The translations under genes were made by a program, and so were the position numbers. From Rhizobiaceae bacterium (lineage in GTDB: Bacteria > Pseudomonadota > Alphaproteobacteria > Rhizobiales > Rhizobiaceae), in assembly GCA_019635715.1 (NCBI GenBank), contig JAHBYY010000030.1, positions 1 to 49,394 of the forward strand: DNA of 49,394 nt, in the 5' to 3' direction. Shown in pieces: positions 1-7,977 of this stretch (position 1 is the stretch's first letter; every line of letters begins with the position of its first letter). Under the pieces are notes generated by a model, which was not told where the DNA came from, made no database searches, and saw only the letters and a list, made by a program, of their open reading frames with translations.

Positions 1-714
1 TTCGATCAGCTTGCCGCCCGAGGTCAGGCGGAAGATTTTGGGCAGCGGCCAGTCGGGCTTGTAGGTCTCCAGCCGCTCGACGGCGCGTGGGCTGAGGATC
101 AGCATGCCGTGCGCGCCTTCCCCGCCCAGCACCTTCTGCCAGGAAAAGGTGACGACATCGAGCCTGGTGAAATCCAGATGCTGCGCGAAGGCCGCCGAGG
201 TGGCGTCGCAGATCGTCAGACCCTGCCGGTCCGCCGGGATGAAATCGGCGTTGGCGACACGCACGCCCGAGGTGGTGCCGTTCCAGGTGAAGACGACGTC
301 GCGGTCGAAATCGACCTTCGAAAGATCGGGGAGTTCGCCATAGGGCGCCTCGAAGACCCGCGCATCCTTGAGCCTGAGCTGCTTGACCACGTCGGTCACC
401 CAGCCCGCGCCGAAGCTTTCCCAGGCGAGCATGTCGACGCCGCGCTGGCCGAGCAGCGACCACAGCGCCATCTCGACGGCGCCCGTATCGGAGGCCGGCA
501 CGATGCCGATGCGGTAGTCGGCCGGCACCTTCAGCACCTCGCGGGTCAGCGCGATGGCGCGCTCCAGCTTGGCCTTGCCGATCTTGGCGCGATGCGAGCG
601 GCCCAACGCGGCCTTCTCCAGCGCCTCGACCGACCAGCCGGGGCGTTTCGCGCAGGGACCCGATGAAAAATTGGGATTTGCCGGACGCACGTCCGGCCTG
701 GGTGTCGTCGTCAT
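1..714 (-). CDS. serC: Phosphoserine aminotransferase, 3' end outside window
   Basis: Converts 3-phosphohydroxypyruvate and glutamate to phosphoserine, the second step of serine synthesis, in the cytosol with pyridoxal phosphate. The 238 visible residues are open to the window edge with no stop. They show the alphaproteobacterial SerC start ([18 protein letters not shown]), the nucleotide-cofactor segment [19 protein letters not shown], the substrate segment [11 protein letters not shown] and the PLP lysine K194 in [14 protein letters not shown]. The ATG lies 7 bases after an AGGA, which sits inside a small hairpin (see the leader entry). The C-terminal third is missing only because the window ends. 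The neighbouring barrel genes run in the same direction but are cut off by a terminator, so serC probably has its own promoter. Confidence 0.95.
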   Translation of the reverse strand, partial: MTTTPRPDVRPANPNFSSGPCAKRPGWSVEALEKAALGRSHRAKIGKAKLERAIALTREVLKVPADYRIGIVPASDTGAVEMALWSLLGQRGVDMLAWESFGAGWVTDVVKQLRLKDARVFEAPYGELPDLSKVDFDRDVVFTWNGTTSGVRVANADFIPADRQGLTICDATSAAFAQHLDFTRLDVVTFSWQKVLGGEGAHGMLILSPRAVERLETYKPDWPLPKIFRLTSGGKLIE

Positions 715-718
715 GGTT

Positions 719-760
719 CTATCCTTCCAGATAGCGAGCCCCTCGTTGGGGAGGGGTGGC
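719..760 (-). promoter_or_regulatory. serC leader: two hairpins, the second holding the ribosome binding site
   Basis: Directly before serC the transcript can form two small hairpins. The upstream one is CCCCUC/GAGGGG (751-756 with 739-744, six-base loop). The second is CUAUC/GAUAG (730-734 with 719-723), and its loop and 3' arm carry GGAAGGA, the Shine-Dalgarno sequence of serC. Two tandem hairpins just before serC is the layout described for the alphaproteobacterial 'serC RNA motif'. I match it from memory of layout, not by a covariance search. The structure suggests control of serC translation. Confidence 0.5.
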
Positions 761-859
761 CCACTGGCGGCTTTAGTCGAGCCGATGGACGACGTCAAGA
801 GGTCAGTTTTTGTCGCTTTTGAAACAGGAGGTCCGCCGTTCGACGGGCCGCCAAACGAA

Positions 860-883
860 AATGGCGGGCCGAAGCCCGCCATT
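860..883 (-). terminator. Hairpin terminator of the outer-membrane gene ending at 915
   Basis: A perfect 10-bp stem (860-869 with 874-883) is closed by a four-base loop that reads UUCG on the minus strand, followed there by a short T-rich stretch (CCATTTTCG). It lies about 30 bases after the stop of the barrel gene, between it and serC. Confidence 0.75.
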
Positions 884-914
884 GGAAGCGTGATCGGGAA
901 ATCCGGCGGAGCGC

Positions 915-1868
915 CTACCAGAGATCGTAGCGCAGGCCGACCTTGACGCTGTGATAGTCGATGCCCTTGCCGAACTCAGGACCGTTGTTGGTGAGCTTCA
1001 CCCAGCGGGCTTCCGGAGAATTCAGATACTGGTAGCCGACGTCGATCGACGTGTTCTTGGCCACCTGGTAGGAGACGCCGGCATTGGCGGCATAGAGCAG
1101 CGAATATTTGCGGTCGGAGTAGCTGATGCCGGCATAGTTGACGTCGGCGTCGGTCGCCTGGGTCTGGCCCTGGCAGAGGAAGGTGGTGGTCGTCGACGAG
1201 GTCGCGGTGCCCTGCGTGGCGGTGTCGGCGCTGCACACCGCGTTTCCGTTCAGGCTGACCTTCGAATAGACGACACCGAGGCCGCCGCCGATATAGGGCG
1301 TGAAGCCCGCATAGGTGCCGAGATCGATGTAGCCGTTGGCCAGGCCGGTCCAGTAGGTGTTCCTGGCGCTGAGCGAGGCGGCGCAGTCGCGGTTGGCGGC
1401 GCCCGTCGTGGTGACCACGGGGCCCACCTGCTGGCCCTGGGCATTGAAGTTCGTCGTCTGGACGGTCTGCGTCCCCGCGCAGCCATCGTCGACCACGCCG
1501 CTCATGTTGTAGCGGTCGCCGGCGAGCATTCCGAGGTTCAGATCGGCGCGCAGGAAGTCGTTCAGGTGGTAGCCGAAGCCGACGCTGCCGAAGACCGGCG
1601 TGTCCTTGAGCGACGAGGAGGTCACGTTGAACGGCGAGAACGCGGCGAGGTCGGGGTCCGCCAGGACGCGCTGCCTGTCGCGATACTGCTTGTCGGCGAC
1701 GTAGCCGATATCGCCGCGCAGATACCAGCCGGAGCCGACTTCGACGGGAACATATTCCTCGGCGGGCTCGACATAGACCGGCGGATCGTAGTCGGCGGCG
1801 TTCGCATAGGCTGCAGGCAGGAGCGCTGCGGCGGCCAGGGCCAGGGCAATGCGCTTCGAAAGGAACAT
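915..1868 (-). CDS. Outer-membrane beta-barrel protein, Omp25/Omp31 type
   Basis: A 317-residue exported protein. The chosen ATG gives a clean signal peptide ([24 protein letters not shown]); the 21 codons upstream of it have no signal character. After it come a proline/acidic linker ([18 protein letters not shown]), then alternating beta-strand segments such as [41 protein letters not shown] and VDVGYQYL-like stretches, ending in [10 protein letters not shown] with a terminal aromatic residue, the usual recognition signal for barrel assembly. Two Cys pairs in Thr/Gln-rich stretches probably lie in surface loops. It is paralogous to the next gene. The family serves as structural or porin-like proteins of Hyphomicrobiales; the exact role is unknown. 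Confidence 0.88.
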   Translation of the reverse strand: MFLSKRIALALAAAALLPAAYANAADYDPPVYVEPAEEYVPVEVGSGWYLRGDIGYVADKQYRDRQRVLADPDLAAFSPFNVTSSSLKDTPVFGSVGFGYHLNDFLRADLNLGMLAGDRYNMSGVVDDGCAGTQTVQTTNFNAQGQQVGPVVTTTGAANRDCAASLSARNTYWTGLANGYIDLGTYAGFTPYIGGGLGVVYSKVSLNGNAVCSADTATQGTATSSTTTTFLCQGQTQATDADVNYAGISYSDRKYSLLYAANAGVSYQVAKNTSIDVGYQYLNSPEARWVKLTNNGPEFGKGIDYHSVKVGLRYDLW

Positions 1869-1946
1869 GGTCCGTAAACTCCCCAATCGCGCGATGACGC
1901 AGGACAGGTGCCCACCGCAGATGAGGAGCATTGTTAACTATAACGG

Positions 1947-1961
1947 TTAAGTGGCGGTTAA
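1947..1961 (-). promoter_or_regulatory. CtrA-type box upstream of the first barrel gene
   Basis: TTAA, seven bases, TTAA: the consensus of the cell-cycle regulator CtrA. It begins 79 bases before the ATG at 1868. Further TTAA half sites lie at 1934 and 1975. The same box occurs at the same distance before the paralogue. Confidence 0.7.
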
Positions 1962-2029
1962 GGCTGACATTCGGTTAATCATGAAGTTTTGCGTGGAAGT
2001 CCCTGCCCGACCGGAGCGCTCAAACGACG

Positions 2030-2058
2030 AAAGCCGCCCGGCGGTGCCGGGCGGCTTT
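2030..2058 (-). terminator. Hairpin terminator of the second barrel gene
   Basis: A perfect 12-bp stem (2030-2041 with 2047-2058) with a five-base loop, starting about 25 bases after the stop of the barrel gene at 2083. The stem ends in AAA/TTT, and the minus strand continues with interrupted T residues. Confidence 0.75.
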
Positions 2059-2082
2059 CTTCGGAGGTCGAGACGGCCGAAC

Positions 2083-2916
2083 CTACTGCTTGTAGACCGG
2101 CGGCGGTTCGTAGGCGACCGGCTCCGGCTGCGAGCAGCCCGTGGCGCCGCCGAACTGGTAGCGCAGGCCGCCGCGCACCTGGTGCATGTTCAGGCCCCTG
2201 TCGTAGCCCGGCCCGGCATTGGTCGAATAGCCGAACATCTTGCCGCCTTCGACATGGGCGAAGCGATAACCCAGATCGAGTTTTGTGGTGTCGGTCAGGC
2301 AGTAGGAAACACCGGCCATCGCCGCATAGGCGAAGCGCCAGCTCTTGTAGCCCTTGTGGGTGAAAGTGCCGTCGTCGTCGTCGTTGATCAGATCGCCCCA
2401 CTTGACGTGGGCGCCACCGATACCGGCACCGACATAGGGCGTGAATCCGTGATAGGTGCCGAGGTCGACATAGGCGTTGGCCAGCATCAGGAAGGCCTGG
2501 TAGGACGAGCGGTCGACGGAGGTGCAGGGCAGGCCATTGCCGCAGAAGCCGGTGGTCTGGCCGCGGAACTTGGACTTGAAGATGTAGTCGCCTGTCAGGT
2601 CGACGCGGAAATTGTCGTTGACCTGGTAGCCGACGCCGCCGCCCAGCGTGAAGGATCCCTTCAGGTCGCCCTTGTCGAAGCGCCCCGTCTGGCCGGGCGC
2701 GCCGTAGAGAATGTAGTCGGCGCCGCGGAAATCGTTCCATGAATAGCCGAGATCGCCGCGGATGTACCATCCGCCGTAGGACGGCGCCGGCTCCACATAC
2801 TCGACCGGCGGCGCCGCTTCGACAACCGGCGGCTCGATATAGTCCGCGGCGAGCGCCGGCAGGGCGACGCCGCTCGCGAGGACGGCTGCGAGGGCCGCAA
2901 TGCCTGACCTGATCAT
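2083..2916 (-). CDS. Outer-membrane beta-barrel protein, Omp25/Omp31 type
   Basis: A 277-residue paralogue of the upstream-facing barrel gene. The ATG at 2916 gives the signal peptide MIRSGIAALAAVLASGVALPALA followed by ADYIEPPVVEAAPP, matching the acidic/proline linker of its neighbour. Strand-like segments include GGWYIRGDLGYSWNDF, GGVGYQVNDNFRVDLTGDY, FTPYVGAGIGGAHV and VRGGLRYQFGG. Unlike most barrels it does not end in an aromatic residue: a proline-rich tail (EPVAYEPPPVYKQ) follows the last strand, which may reach the periplasm or peptidoglycan (inference). It has its own CtrA-type box and terminator, so the two paralogues are separate transcription units. Confidence 0.88.
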   Translation of the reverse strand: MIRSGIAALAAVLASGVALPALAADYIEPPVVEAAPPVEYVEPAPSYGGWYIRGDLGYSWNDFRGADYILYGAPGQTGRFDKGDLKGSFTLGGGVGYQVNDNFRVDLTGDYIFKSKFRGQTTGFCGNGLPCTSVDRSSYQAFLMLANAYVDLGTYHGFTPYVGAGIGGAHVKWGDLINDDDDGTFTHKGYKSWRFAYAAMAGVSYCLTDTTKLDLGYRFAHVEGGKMFGYSTNAGPGYDRGLNMHQVRGGLRYQFGGATGCSQPEPVAYEPPPVYKQ

Positions 2917-2995
2917 TGGATTCCCCGATATTCTTCGGGCCATGCGACGCGCCCGACATTGGTTGAACTCGAGGATGGACAATGAAGATCAAAGG

Positions 2996-3010
2996 TTAAG
3001 GTCGACTTAA
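2996..3010 (-). promoter_or_regulatory. CtrA-type box upstream of the second barrel gene
   Basis: TTAA-N7-TTAA starting 80 bases before the ATG at 2916, with a third TTAA at 3020. The distance is essentially the same as for the paralogue, as expected for a regulator acting at a fixed place relative to the promoter. Confidence 0.7.
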
Positions 3011-3093
3011 CCCTAACGCTTAACCATGCCGGGACGACAGATCGCTCTCTATACCGAGACCAGAGCCCCGGAGACCCAGATTAGGGAAGTCTC

Positions 3094-4284
3094 TCAGGCC
3101 CGCCGCGACAACTCGCGGATGGCCCGGTCGAGCCCTTCGAGCGTCAGCGGATACATGCGGCCGGCCACCGCCTCTCGGATCATCGCGATCGAATGGGTGT
3201 AGCCCCAGTGAGCGGCCGGCACCGGGTTCAGCCAGACGATATTCGACCATTGCGCCGCAAGGCGGTCGAGCCAGACCTTGCCGGGCTCGGGGTTCCAGTG
3301 TTCGACCGAGCCTCCTGCAGACAGGATCTCGTAGGGGCTCATCGACGCGTCGCCGACGATCACCACCTTGTAATCGTGTCCGTAGCGATGGATCAGATCC
3401 CAGGTCGGCAATACTTCCGAATGCCGCCGGCGGTTGTCCTTCCACACGCCCTCGTAGATGCAATTGTGGAAGTAGAAATATTCGAGCTGGCGGAACTCGG
3501 CGCGGGCCGCCGAGAACAGTTCCTCGGCGATGCGGACATGGTCGTCCATCGAGCCGCCGACGTCGAAGAACATCAAAAGCTTCACCGCGTTGCGACGCTC
3601 CGGCCGGGTCCGCACGTCGAGATAGCCGTGCTCGGCGGTCGCATGGATCGTGCCGTCGAGATCGAGTTCCTCGAGCGCCCCCTCGCGCACCCAGCGGCGC
3701 AACCGCTTCAGAGCGACCTTGATGTTGCGCGTGCCGATCTCGACCGTATCGTCGAAATTGCGGAACTCGCGACGGTCCCAGACCTTGACGGCGCGCCTGT
3801 GGCGGCTCTCGTCCTGGCCGATCCGCACGCCCTCGGGATTGTAGCCATAGGCGCCGAACGGCGAGGTGCCGGCGGTGCCGATCCATTTCGAGCCGCCCTG
3901 ATGCCGCCCCTGCTGTTCCTCCAGGCGCTTGCGCAGCGTCTCCATCAGCCTGTCGAAGCCGCCCAGAGCCTCGACCAGTTTCTTTTCCTCGTCGGTCAGG
4001 TGCTTTTCGGCAAGCCGCCGCAGCCATTCTTCAGGAATCTCGGCGACGTCGACGACCGCTTCGCCCGAAACCGCCTCGACGCCGCGGAAGACATGCGCAA
4101 AGACCCGGTCGAAGCGGTCGATATGCCGCTCGTCCTTCACCAGCGCGGTGCGCGCCAGAAAGTAGAAGGCCTCGACGTCGTAGGTCACGAGCCCGGCCTC
4201 GACGCCTTCCAGCAGCGAAAGGTACTCCCGCAGCGAAACAGGAACCTTTGCCGCCTTCAGTTCGAGGAAGAAGGGAAGGAACAT
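3094..4284 (-). CDS. VWA-domain CoxE-like protein
   Basis: A 396-residue protein of the CoxE-like VWA family, which works with MoxR-type AAA ATPases as a chaperone pair that activates or loads metal into partner enzymes. The N-terminal 100 residues (LREYLSLLEG, FYFLARTALVKDERHIDRFD) are typical of CoxE-like proteins. A basic, Gly-rich middle (GRHQGGSKWIGTAGTSPFG) follows. The VWA fold begins near residue 235 with the metal-site motif DVGGS (241-245), which has Gly in place of one Ser of the usual DxSxS and so is slightly degenerate. A MoxR ATPase lies 1.4 kb upstream in the same direction, separated from it by a GNAT gene and a toxin-antitoxin pair. The client enzyme is unknown. Confidence 0.85.
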   Translation of the reverse strand: MFLPFFLELKAAKVPVSLREYLSLLEGVEAGLVTYDVEAFYFLARTALVKDERHIDRFDRVFAHVFRGVEAVSGEAVVDVAEIPEEWLRRLAEKHLTDEEKKLVEALGGFDRLMETLRKRLEEQQGRHQGGSKWIGTAGTSPFGAYGYNPEGVRIGQDESRHRRAVKVWDRREFRNFDDTVEIGTRNIKVALKRLRRWVREGALEELDLDGTIHATAEHGYLDVRTRPERRNAVKLLMFFDVGGSMDDHVRIAEELFSAARAEFRQLEYFYFHNCIYEGVWKDNRRRHSEVLPTWDLIHRYGHDYKVVIVGDASMSPYEILSAGGSVEHWNPEPGKVWLDRLAAQWSNIVWLNPVPAAHWGYTHSIAMIREAVAGRMYPLTLEGLDRAIRELSRRA

Positions 4285-4330
4285 GCCGGCCAGCCTTGCA
4301 CCCGGCCGAAGGCTGCCGCAAGTGGACGCG

Positions 4331-4348
4331 ATGCTATCAAAATGCTAT
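4331..4348 (+). promoter_or_regulatory. Likely operator of the toxin-antitoxin pair
   Basis: ATGCTAT occurs twice (4331-4337 and 4342-4348), 11 bases apart, so both copies face the same side of the helix. The first copy extends to TGCTATCA, which I recall as the half site bound by the FitA antitoxin. The site sits 25-42 bases before the antitoxin ATG, where autoregulation is expected. Confidence 0.5.
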
Positions 4349-4372
4349 ATGCTGCGGCGAAGGAGTTCATTC

Positions 4373-4624
4373 ATGGCGAGCCTCCACGTCCGCAACGTCG
4401 ATGACGAGATCGTGGCGCGCTTGAAGCAGCGCGCGGTCCGCAACGGGCGTTCAGCCGAAGCGGAGCATCGGGAAATCCTGAAAAGCGTGTTCGACGACGA
4501 GGCATCGTCCGAGGCTCGAAAGAGGGACTGGCTCGCCAGGGCGGACGCCTTTCGCAGATCGCTCGAAGGTCGGGCTCACACGCCTTCGGAGATTCTGCTG
4601 CGTGAATCGCGGGATGAGCGTTGA
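4373..4624 (+). CDS. FitA/VapB-like ribbon-helix-helix antitoxin
   Basis: An 83-residue antitoxin. The ATG is preceded by AAGGAG with seven bases between; 30 in-frame codons before it would run into the divergent VWA gene. The N-terminus (MASLHVRNVDDEIVARLKQR, then AVRNGRSAEAEHREILKSVF) is the ribbon-helix-helix DNA-binding fold of FitA-type proteins, including the typical NGRSAEAEHREIL helix. The C-terminal part (residues 45-83, charged) would wrap the toxin. It overlaps the toxin start by four bases, so the two are translationally coupled. Confidence 0.85.
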   Translation: MASLHVRNVDDEIVARLKQRAVRNGRSAEAEHREILKSVFDDEASSEARKRDWLARADAFRRSLEGRAHTPSEILLRESRDER

Positions 4625-5055
4625 GCGAAAGGCTCGTCGCCGATGCAAGCGTCGCCATCAAATGGCTCGTTCCAGAGCCTGACTGGTCCGTTGCGCGCTC
4701 CATTTACGCGGCGTTTTCGTTGGTCGCGCCCGAACTCATCTGCGCGGAATGCGCCAACATCCTTTGGAAGAAGCATCGGCGAAACGAGATTTCCCGCTTC
4801 GAGGTCCTCGACGCCATCGAGACGATCGCCGCGGCCGACATCGAGCTCGTTTCGCTTCGGGACCTGACGCGGCAAGCCTGCGAATTGTCGCTCTATCTCG
4901 ACCATCCGGCCTACGACTGCTTCTATCTCGCATTGGCGATCGTCGAGGACTGCCGTCTTGTCACGGCCGACGACAAGCTGCTCCGGGTTGTCGGGCAGAG
5001 GCAAAACCCCAGCCTGTCCGCCTATTGCGCGCCGCTGCGCAGCTTCGGCGGATGA
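4621..5055 (+). CDS. PIN-domain toxin ribonuclease, VapC/FitB type
   Basis: A 144-residue PIN-domain RNase that would cleave RNA when freed from the antitoxin. The four acidic metal ligands are present: D8 (LVADASVAIKW), E43 (APELICAECANILW), D99 (AYDCFYLALA) and D117 (TADDKLL). The only suitable start is a TTG overlapping the antitoxin stop; the nearby ATG is in another frame. The stop abuts the stop of the convergent GNAT gene with no spacer. The pair lies between moxR and the VWA gene and reads against them, suggesting later insertion (inference). The tRNA or mRNA target cannot be told from sequence. Confidence 0.85.
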   Translation: MSERLVADASVAIKWLVPEPDWSVARSIYAAFSLVAPELICAECANILWKKHRRNEISRFEVLDAIETIAAADIELVSLRDLTRQACELSLYLDHPAYDCFYLALAIVEDCRLVTADDKLLRVVGQRQNPSLSAYCAPLRSFGG

Positions 5056-5502
5056 TCACAGCAGATCGTATTCGATGAACCCCGTCCGCCTTGCCACCCG
5101 GTCGTAGAGTTTTCGCGCCGTGGCATTGGTCTCGTGCGTCATCCAGTAGACGTTGGTGACGCCGAGCACCGCCGCAGCCTGCCGCACAGCCTCGATCAGC
5201 GCCGCACCGACGCCCTGACCTCGGACCGCCGGATCAGCGAACAGATCCTGCAAATAGCAATTGTTGACGATCGACCAGCCGGAGCGGTGGTAGAGATAAT
5301 GCGTCAGCCCGACCGCCTTCCCGTCGAGGGTCGCGATGAGCCCTTTCGGCTCGAACTCCCCATCGCTGAACAGCCGCTGCCAGGTCGCGGCGTAGACCTG
5401 CTCCGGCAGCTTGGTTTCGTAGAAGGTCAGGTAGTCGGTCCACAGGCGGCGCCATTCGTCATGGTCGGAGAGCTGGAGAGGGCGGACGATCGTCTGGGAC
5501 AT
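5056..5502 (-). CDS. GNAT-family N-acetyltransferase
   Basis: A 148-residue acetyl-CoA-dependent acetyltransferase. It starts at MSQTIVRPLQLSD, the usual GNAT opening; longer in-frame starts would run into the palindromic element upstream. The acetyl-CoA loop is visible as LQDLFADPAVRGQGVGAALI (motif A, RGQGVG), followed by YWMTHETNATARKLYDRVA and the end TGFIEYDLL. The TxxxNxxAxxLY pattern is typical of small diamine- or amino-acid-type GNATs, but the substrate cannot be predicted. It sits downstream of moxR in the same direction, across the REP-like element. Confidence 0.82.
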   Translation of the reverse strand: MSQTIVRPLQLSDHDEWRRLWTDYLTFYETKLPEQVYAATWQRLFSDGEFEPKGLIATLDGKAVGLTHYLYHRSGWSIVNNCYLQDLFADPAVRGQGVGAALIEAVRQAAAVLGVTNVYWMTHETNATARKLYDRVARRTGFIEYDLL

Positions 5503-5543
5503 GGCTTCACCACCTGCGAAAATGCAAAGTCTCGCCCCTTTAT

Positions 5544-5653
5544 GGGCGTTGCGCGCGAAGGAGCGCCGGGGACAGTTTATCCTTTTTCGGCAGAAGAGCC
5601 GCAACGCCCAAAAGTCACGCCGGTCGAAAAAGGCAAACTGTCCCCGGCGGCGC
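5544..5653. repeat. REP-like palindromic element with interlocked inverted repeats
   Basis: An imperfect inverted repeat of about 28-34 bases (5563-5590 with 5620-5653) shares the core GGGGACAGTTT..CCTTTTTCG on both arms. A second perfect 10-base inverted repeat, GGGCGTTGCG (5544-5553) with CGCAACGCCC (5600-5609), is interleaved with it, giving the order A-B-A'-B'. No transposase is present. The GGGGACAGTTT core resembles extragenic palindromes mobilised by RAYT transposases, from memory only. It fills the gap between the GNAT gene and moxR. Confidence 0.6.
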
Positions 5654-5673
5654 GTCGAGCATAACGGATCTTC

Positions 5674-6513
<840 letters not shown>

Positions 6514-6589
6514 TCCGGTCTCCGCTGCGTGTGCCTGCAAAGCCTAGGCTGTGCCGTCTACACCGGCAAGACAACGTCCCTCCGAGGCA

Positions 6590-6757
6590 TTGGACCTCTG
6601 GCGGGATGCGACCGGCCGGACTATATTCCCCAGCGACGGTCTGGTCCGCTCGGCAGGAGTAACATTTCCCCGGGGCCTTATCGATCTCGAAGGGAGCTGT
6701 CCCTGGCCGGACCCGTGGGTTCGGTCACATGGCGCCCACCTACTTTGTAGGTTCCCG
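6590..6757 (+). ncRNA. ssrS: 6S RNA candidate
   Basis: A stretch without a gene between moxR and the GlcG-like gene folds as one long interrupted hairpin. GGACCU (6592-6597) pairs with AGGUUCC (6749-6755). GGCG..AUG.GACCG (6600-6614) pairs with CGGUC.CAU..CGCC (about 6720-6734). An AU-rich asymmetric bubble (ACTATATTCCCC, about 6620-6631) follows, then an upper stem CCAG.GAC with GUC.CUGG. This is the 6S design, in which the bubble mimics an open promoter and traps sigma-70 RNA polymerase. A 5-formyl-THF cyclo-ligase gene lies downstream on the same strand, the conserved ssrS-ygfA linkage. The exact ends are uncertain by several bases. Confidence 0.72.
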
Positions 6758-6799
6758 GGATCGACTTCTCCACCGGCGGACTGGATCGTCGCTCCGCCC

Positions 6800-7231
6800 T
6801 CAGCCGCCGTCGGCGGCCAGCCCGCACAGCCCGATGCCGTGGATGGCGACGGCCTCGTCATTGTCCGACGTGTCTCCCGAAACGCCGACCGCGCCGATGA
6901 TGGCCCCGGCCGCGTCACGCACCAGCACGCCGCCCGGCACGGGCAGGATCTTTCCGCCCGAGACGCCGGAAAGTCCGTCGAACAGGTGCGGGCGCTCTTT
7001 CGCCATGGCTTCCAACCGCCGCGATCCGACGCCCACCGACAGGGCGCCATAGGCCTTGCCGGCCGACATCTGGGCGCGAAGGAAGGAGGCTCCGTCCTGC
7101 CGCTGATAGGCGATCAAATGGCCTCCGGCGTCGAGCACCGACACGCCCAGCGGCTTCAGTTTCAGGTCGGCAGCCTTCGCGAAGGCGCCTTCGATGATCG
7201 TGTTGGCGTTCGCCAGCGTCAGTCCACCCAT
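6800..7231 (-). CDS. GlcG/HbpS-family heme-binding-like protein
   Basis: A 143-residue single-domain protein of the GlcG/HbpS fold. The family signature is clear: LTLANANTIIEGAFAKAADL, then LGVSVLDAGGHLIAYQRQDG, the AGKAYGAL segment, GGKILPVPGGVLVRD and GAVGVSGDTSDNDEAVA at the C-terminus. There is no signal peptide. Members bind heme or cobalamin, or occur in glycolate and diol operons; none of those partners is present here, so the role is unknown. It lies on the minus strand between the 6S RNA and the 5-FCL gene and splits a normally adjacent pair. Confidence 0.83.
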   Translation of the reverse strand: MGGLTLANANTIIEGAFAKAADLKLKPLGVSVLDAGGHLIAYQRQDGASFLRAQMSAGKAYGALSVGVGSRRLEAMAKERPHLFDGLSGVSGGKILPVPGGVLVRDAAGAIIGAVGVSGDTSDNDEAVAIHGIGLCGLAADGG

Positions 7232-7333
7232 GGACGGGTCCTTTCCAAGTTCGTCGAGGCTCGCCTGCCCCTGTCCTGCCGCGCTATGACGGCGACCATA
7301 CGAATCGCGGACTGCGTGACGGAGGCGACACTA

Positions 7334-7969
7334 GTGTCGGACAACAGGAGGCTCAAGAAGGCGCTGCGCCGGCAGGCGCTGGCCCGGCGCGACGCGCTCG
7401 ATCCGCAATGGCGCATCGAGGCCTCGCTGATCGCGGCCGACAGCGCCGCGCGGATCGAGGTCGATCCCGGCGACGTGGTCTCCGGCTTCTGGCCGATCCG
7501 ATCCGAGATCGACCCGCGCCCCGCCCTCTCCGCGCTTGCCGAAAGGGGTGCGCGCCTCTGCCTGCCGGCCATCCTCGACCACGAGACGATCGTCTTCCGC
7601 GAACTGGTGCGCGGCGCGCCGCTGGTCGACATGGGCTTCGGCACGGCCGGCCCCGGGCTCGAGGCGGCGATCCTGCAGCCGACGATCATGCTGATCCCGC
7701 TCGCGGCTTTCGACCGGAGGGGGCACCGCATCGGCTACGGCGCCGGCTACTACGACCGGGCGATCGCCGCGATCATCGACCGGGGCGGCATGCCCAGGCT
7801 GATCGGCATGGCCTTCGACTGCCAGATGGTCGAGACCGTTCCGGACGAGCCGCACGACGTGATCCTGCCGGAGATCCTCACCGAGACCGGTCTGCACCGG
7901 CTCGGCATTGCGTCGCGGCCCGCCGGTGCCGGCGAATCCGGCTTGCTTGGCGGCCCCTCGCCTGACTAG
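7334..7969 (+). CDS. 5-formyltetrahydrofolate cyclo-ligase
   Basis: Converts 5-formyl-THF to 5,10-methenyl-THF using ATP, in folate one-carbon metabolism. The 211 residues match the family length. The opening LKKALRRQALARRDALDP, the central GFWPIRSEIDPRPAL and the folate/ATP-site motif RIGYGAGYYDR (about 132-142) are diagnostic. I chose GTG 7334 because GGAGG lies eight bases before it; an in-frame ATG at 7286 would add 16 residues. The frame stays open a further 700 bases upstream through the 6S RNA, which is chance. The YmdB-type gene starts eight bases after the stop, so the two form an operon. Confidence 0.93.
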   Translation: MSDNRRLKKALRRQALARRDALDPQWRIEASLIAADSAARIEVDPGDVVSGFWPIRSEIDPRPALSALAERGARLCLPAILDHETIVFRELVRGAPLVDMGFGTAGPGLEAAILQPTIMLIPLAAFDRRGHRIGYGAGYYDRAIAAIIDRGGMPRLIGMAFDCQMVETVPDEPHDVILPEILTETGLHRLGIASRPAGAGESGLLGGPSPD

Positions 7970-7977
7970 AAGGCCCC

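Noticed and set aside
6551-7333. Upstream extension of the 5-FCL reading frame
   Set aside because: It runs through the 6S RNA and the antisense GlcG gene and shows no cyclo-ligase similarity; a good ribosome binding site marks GTG 7334.
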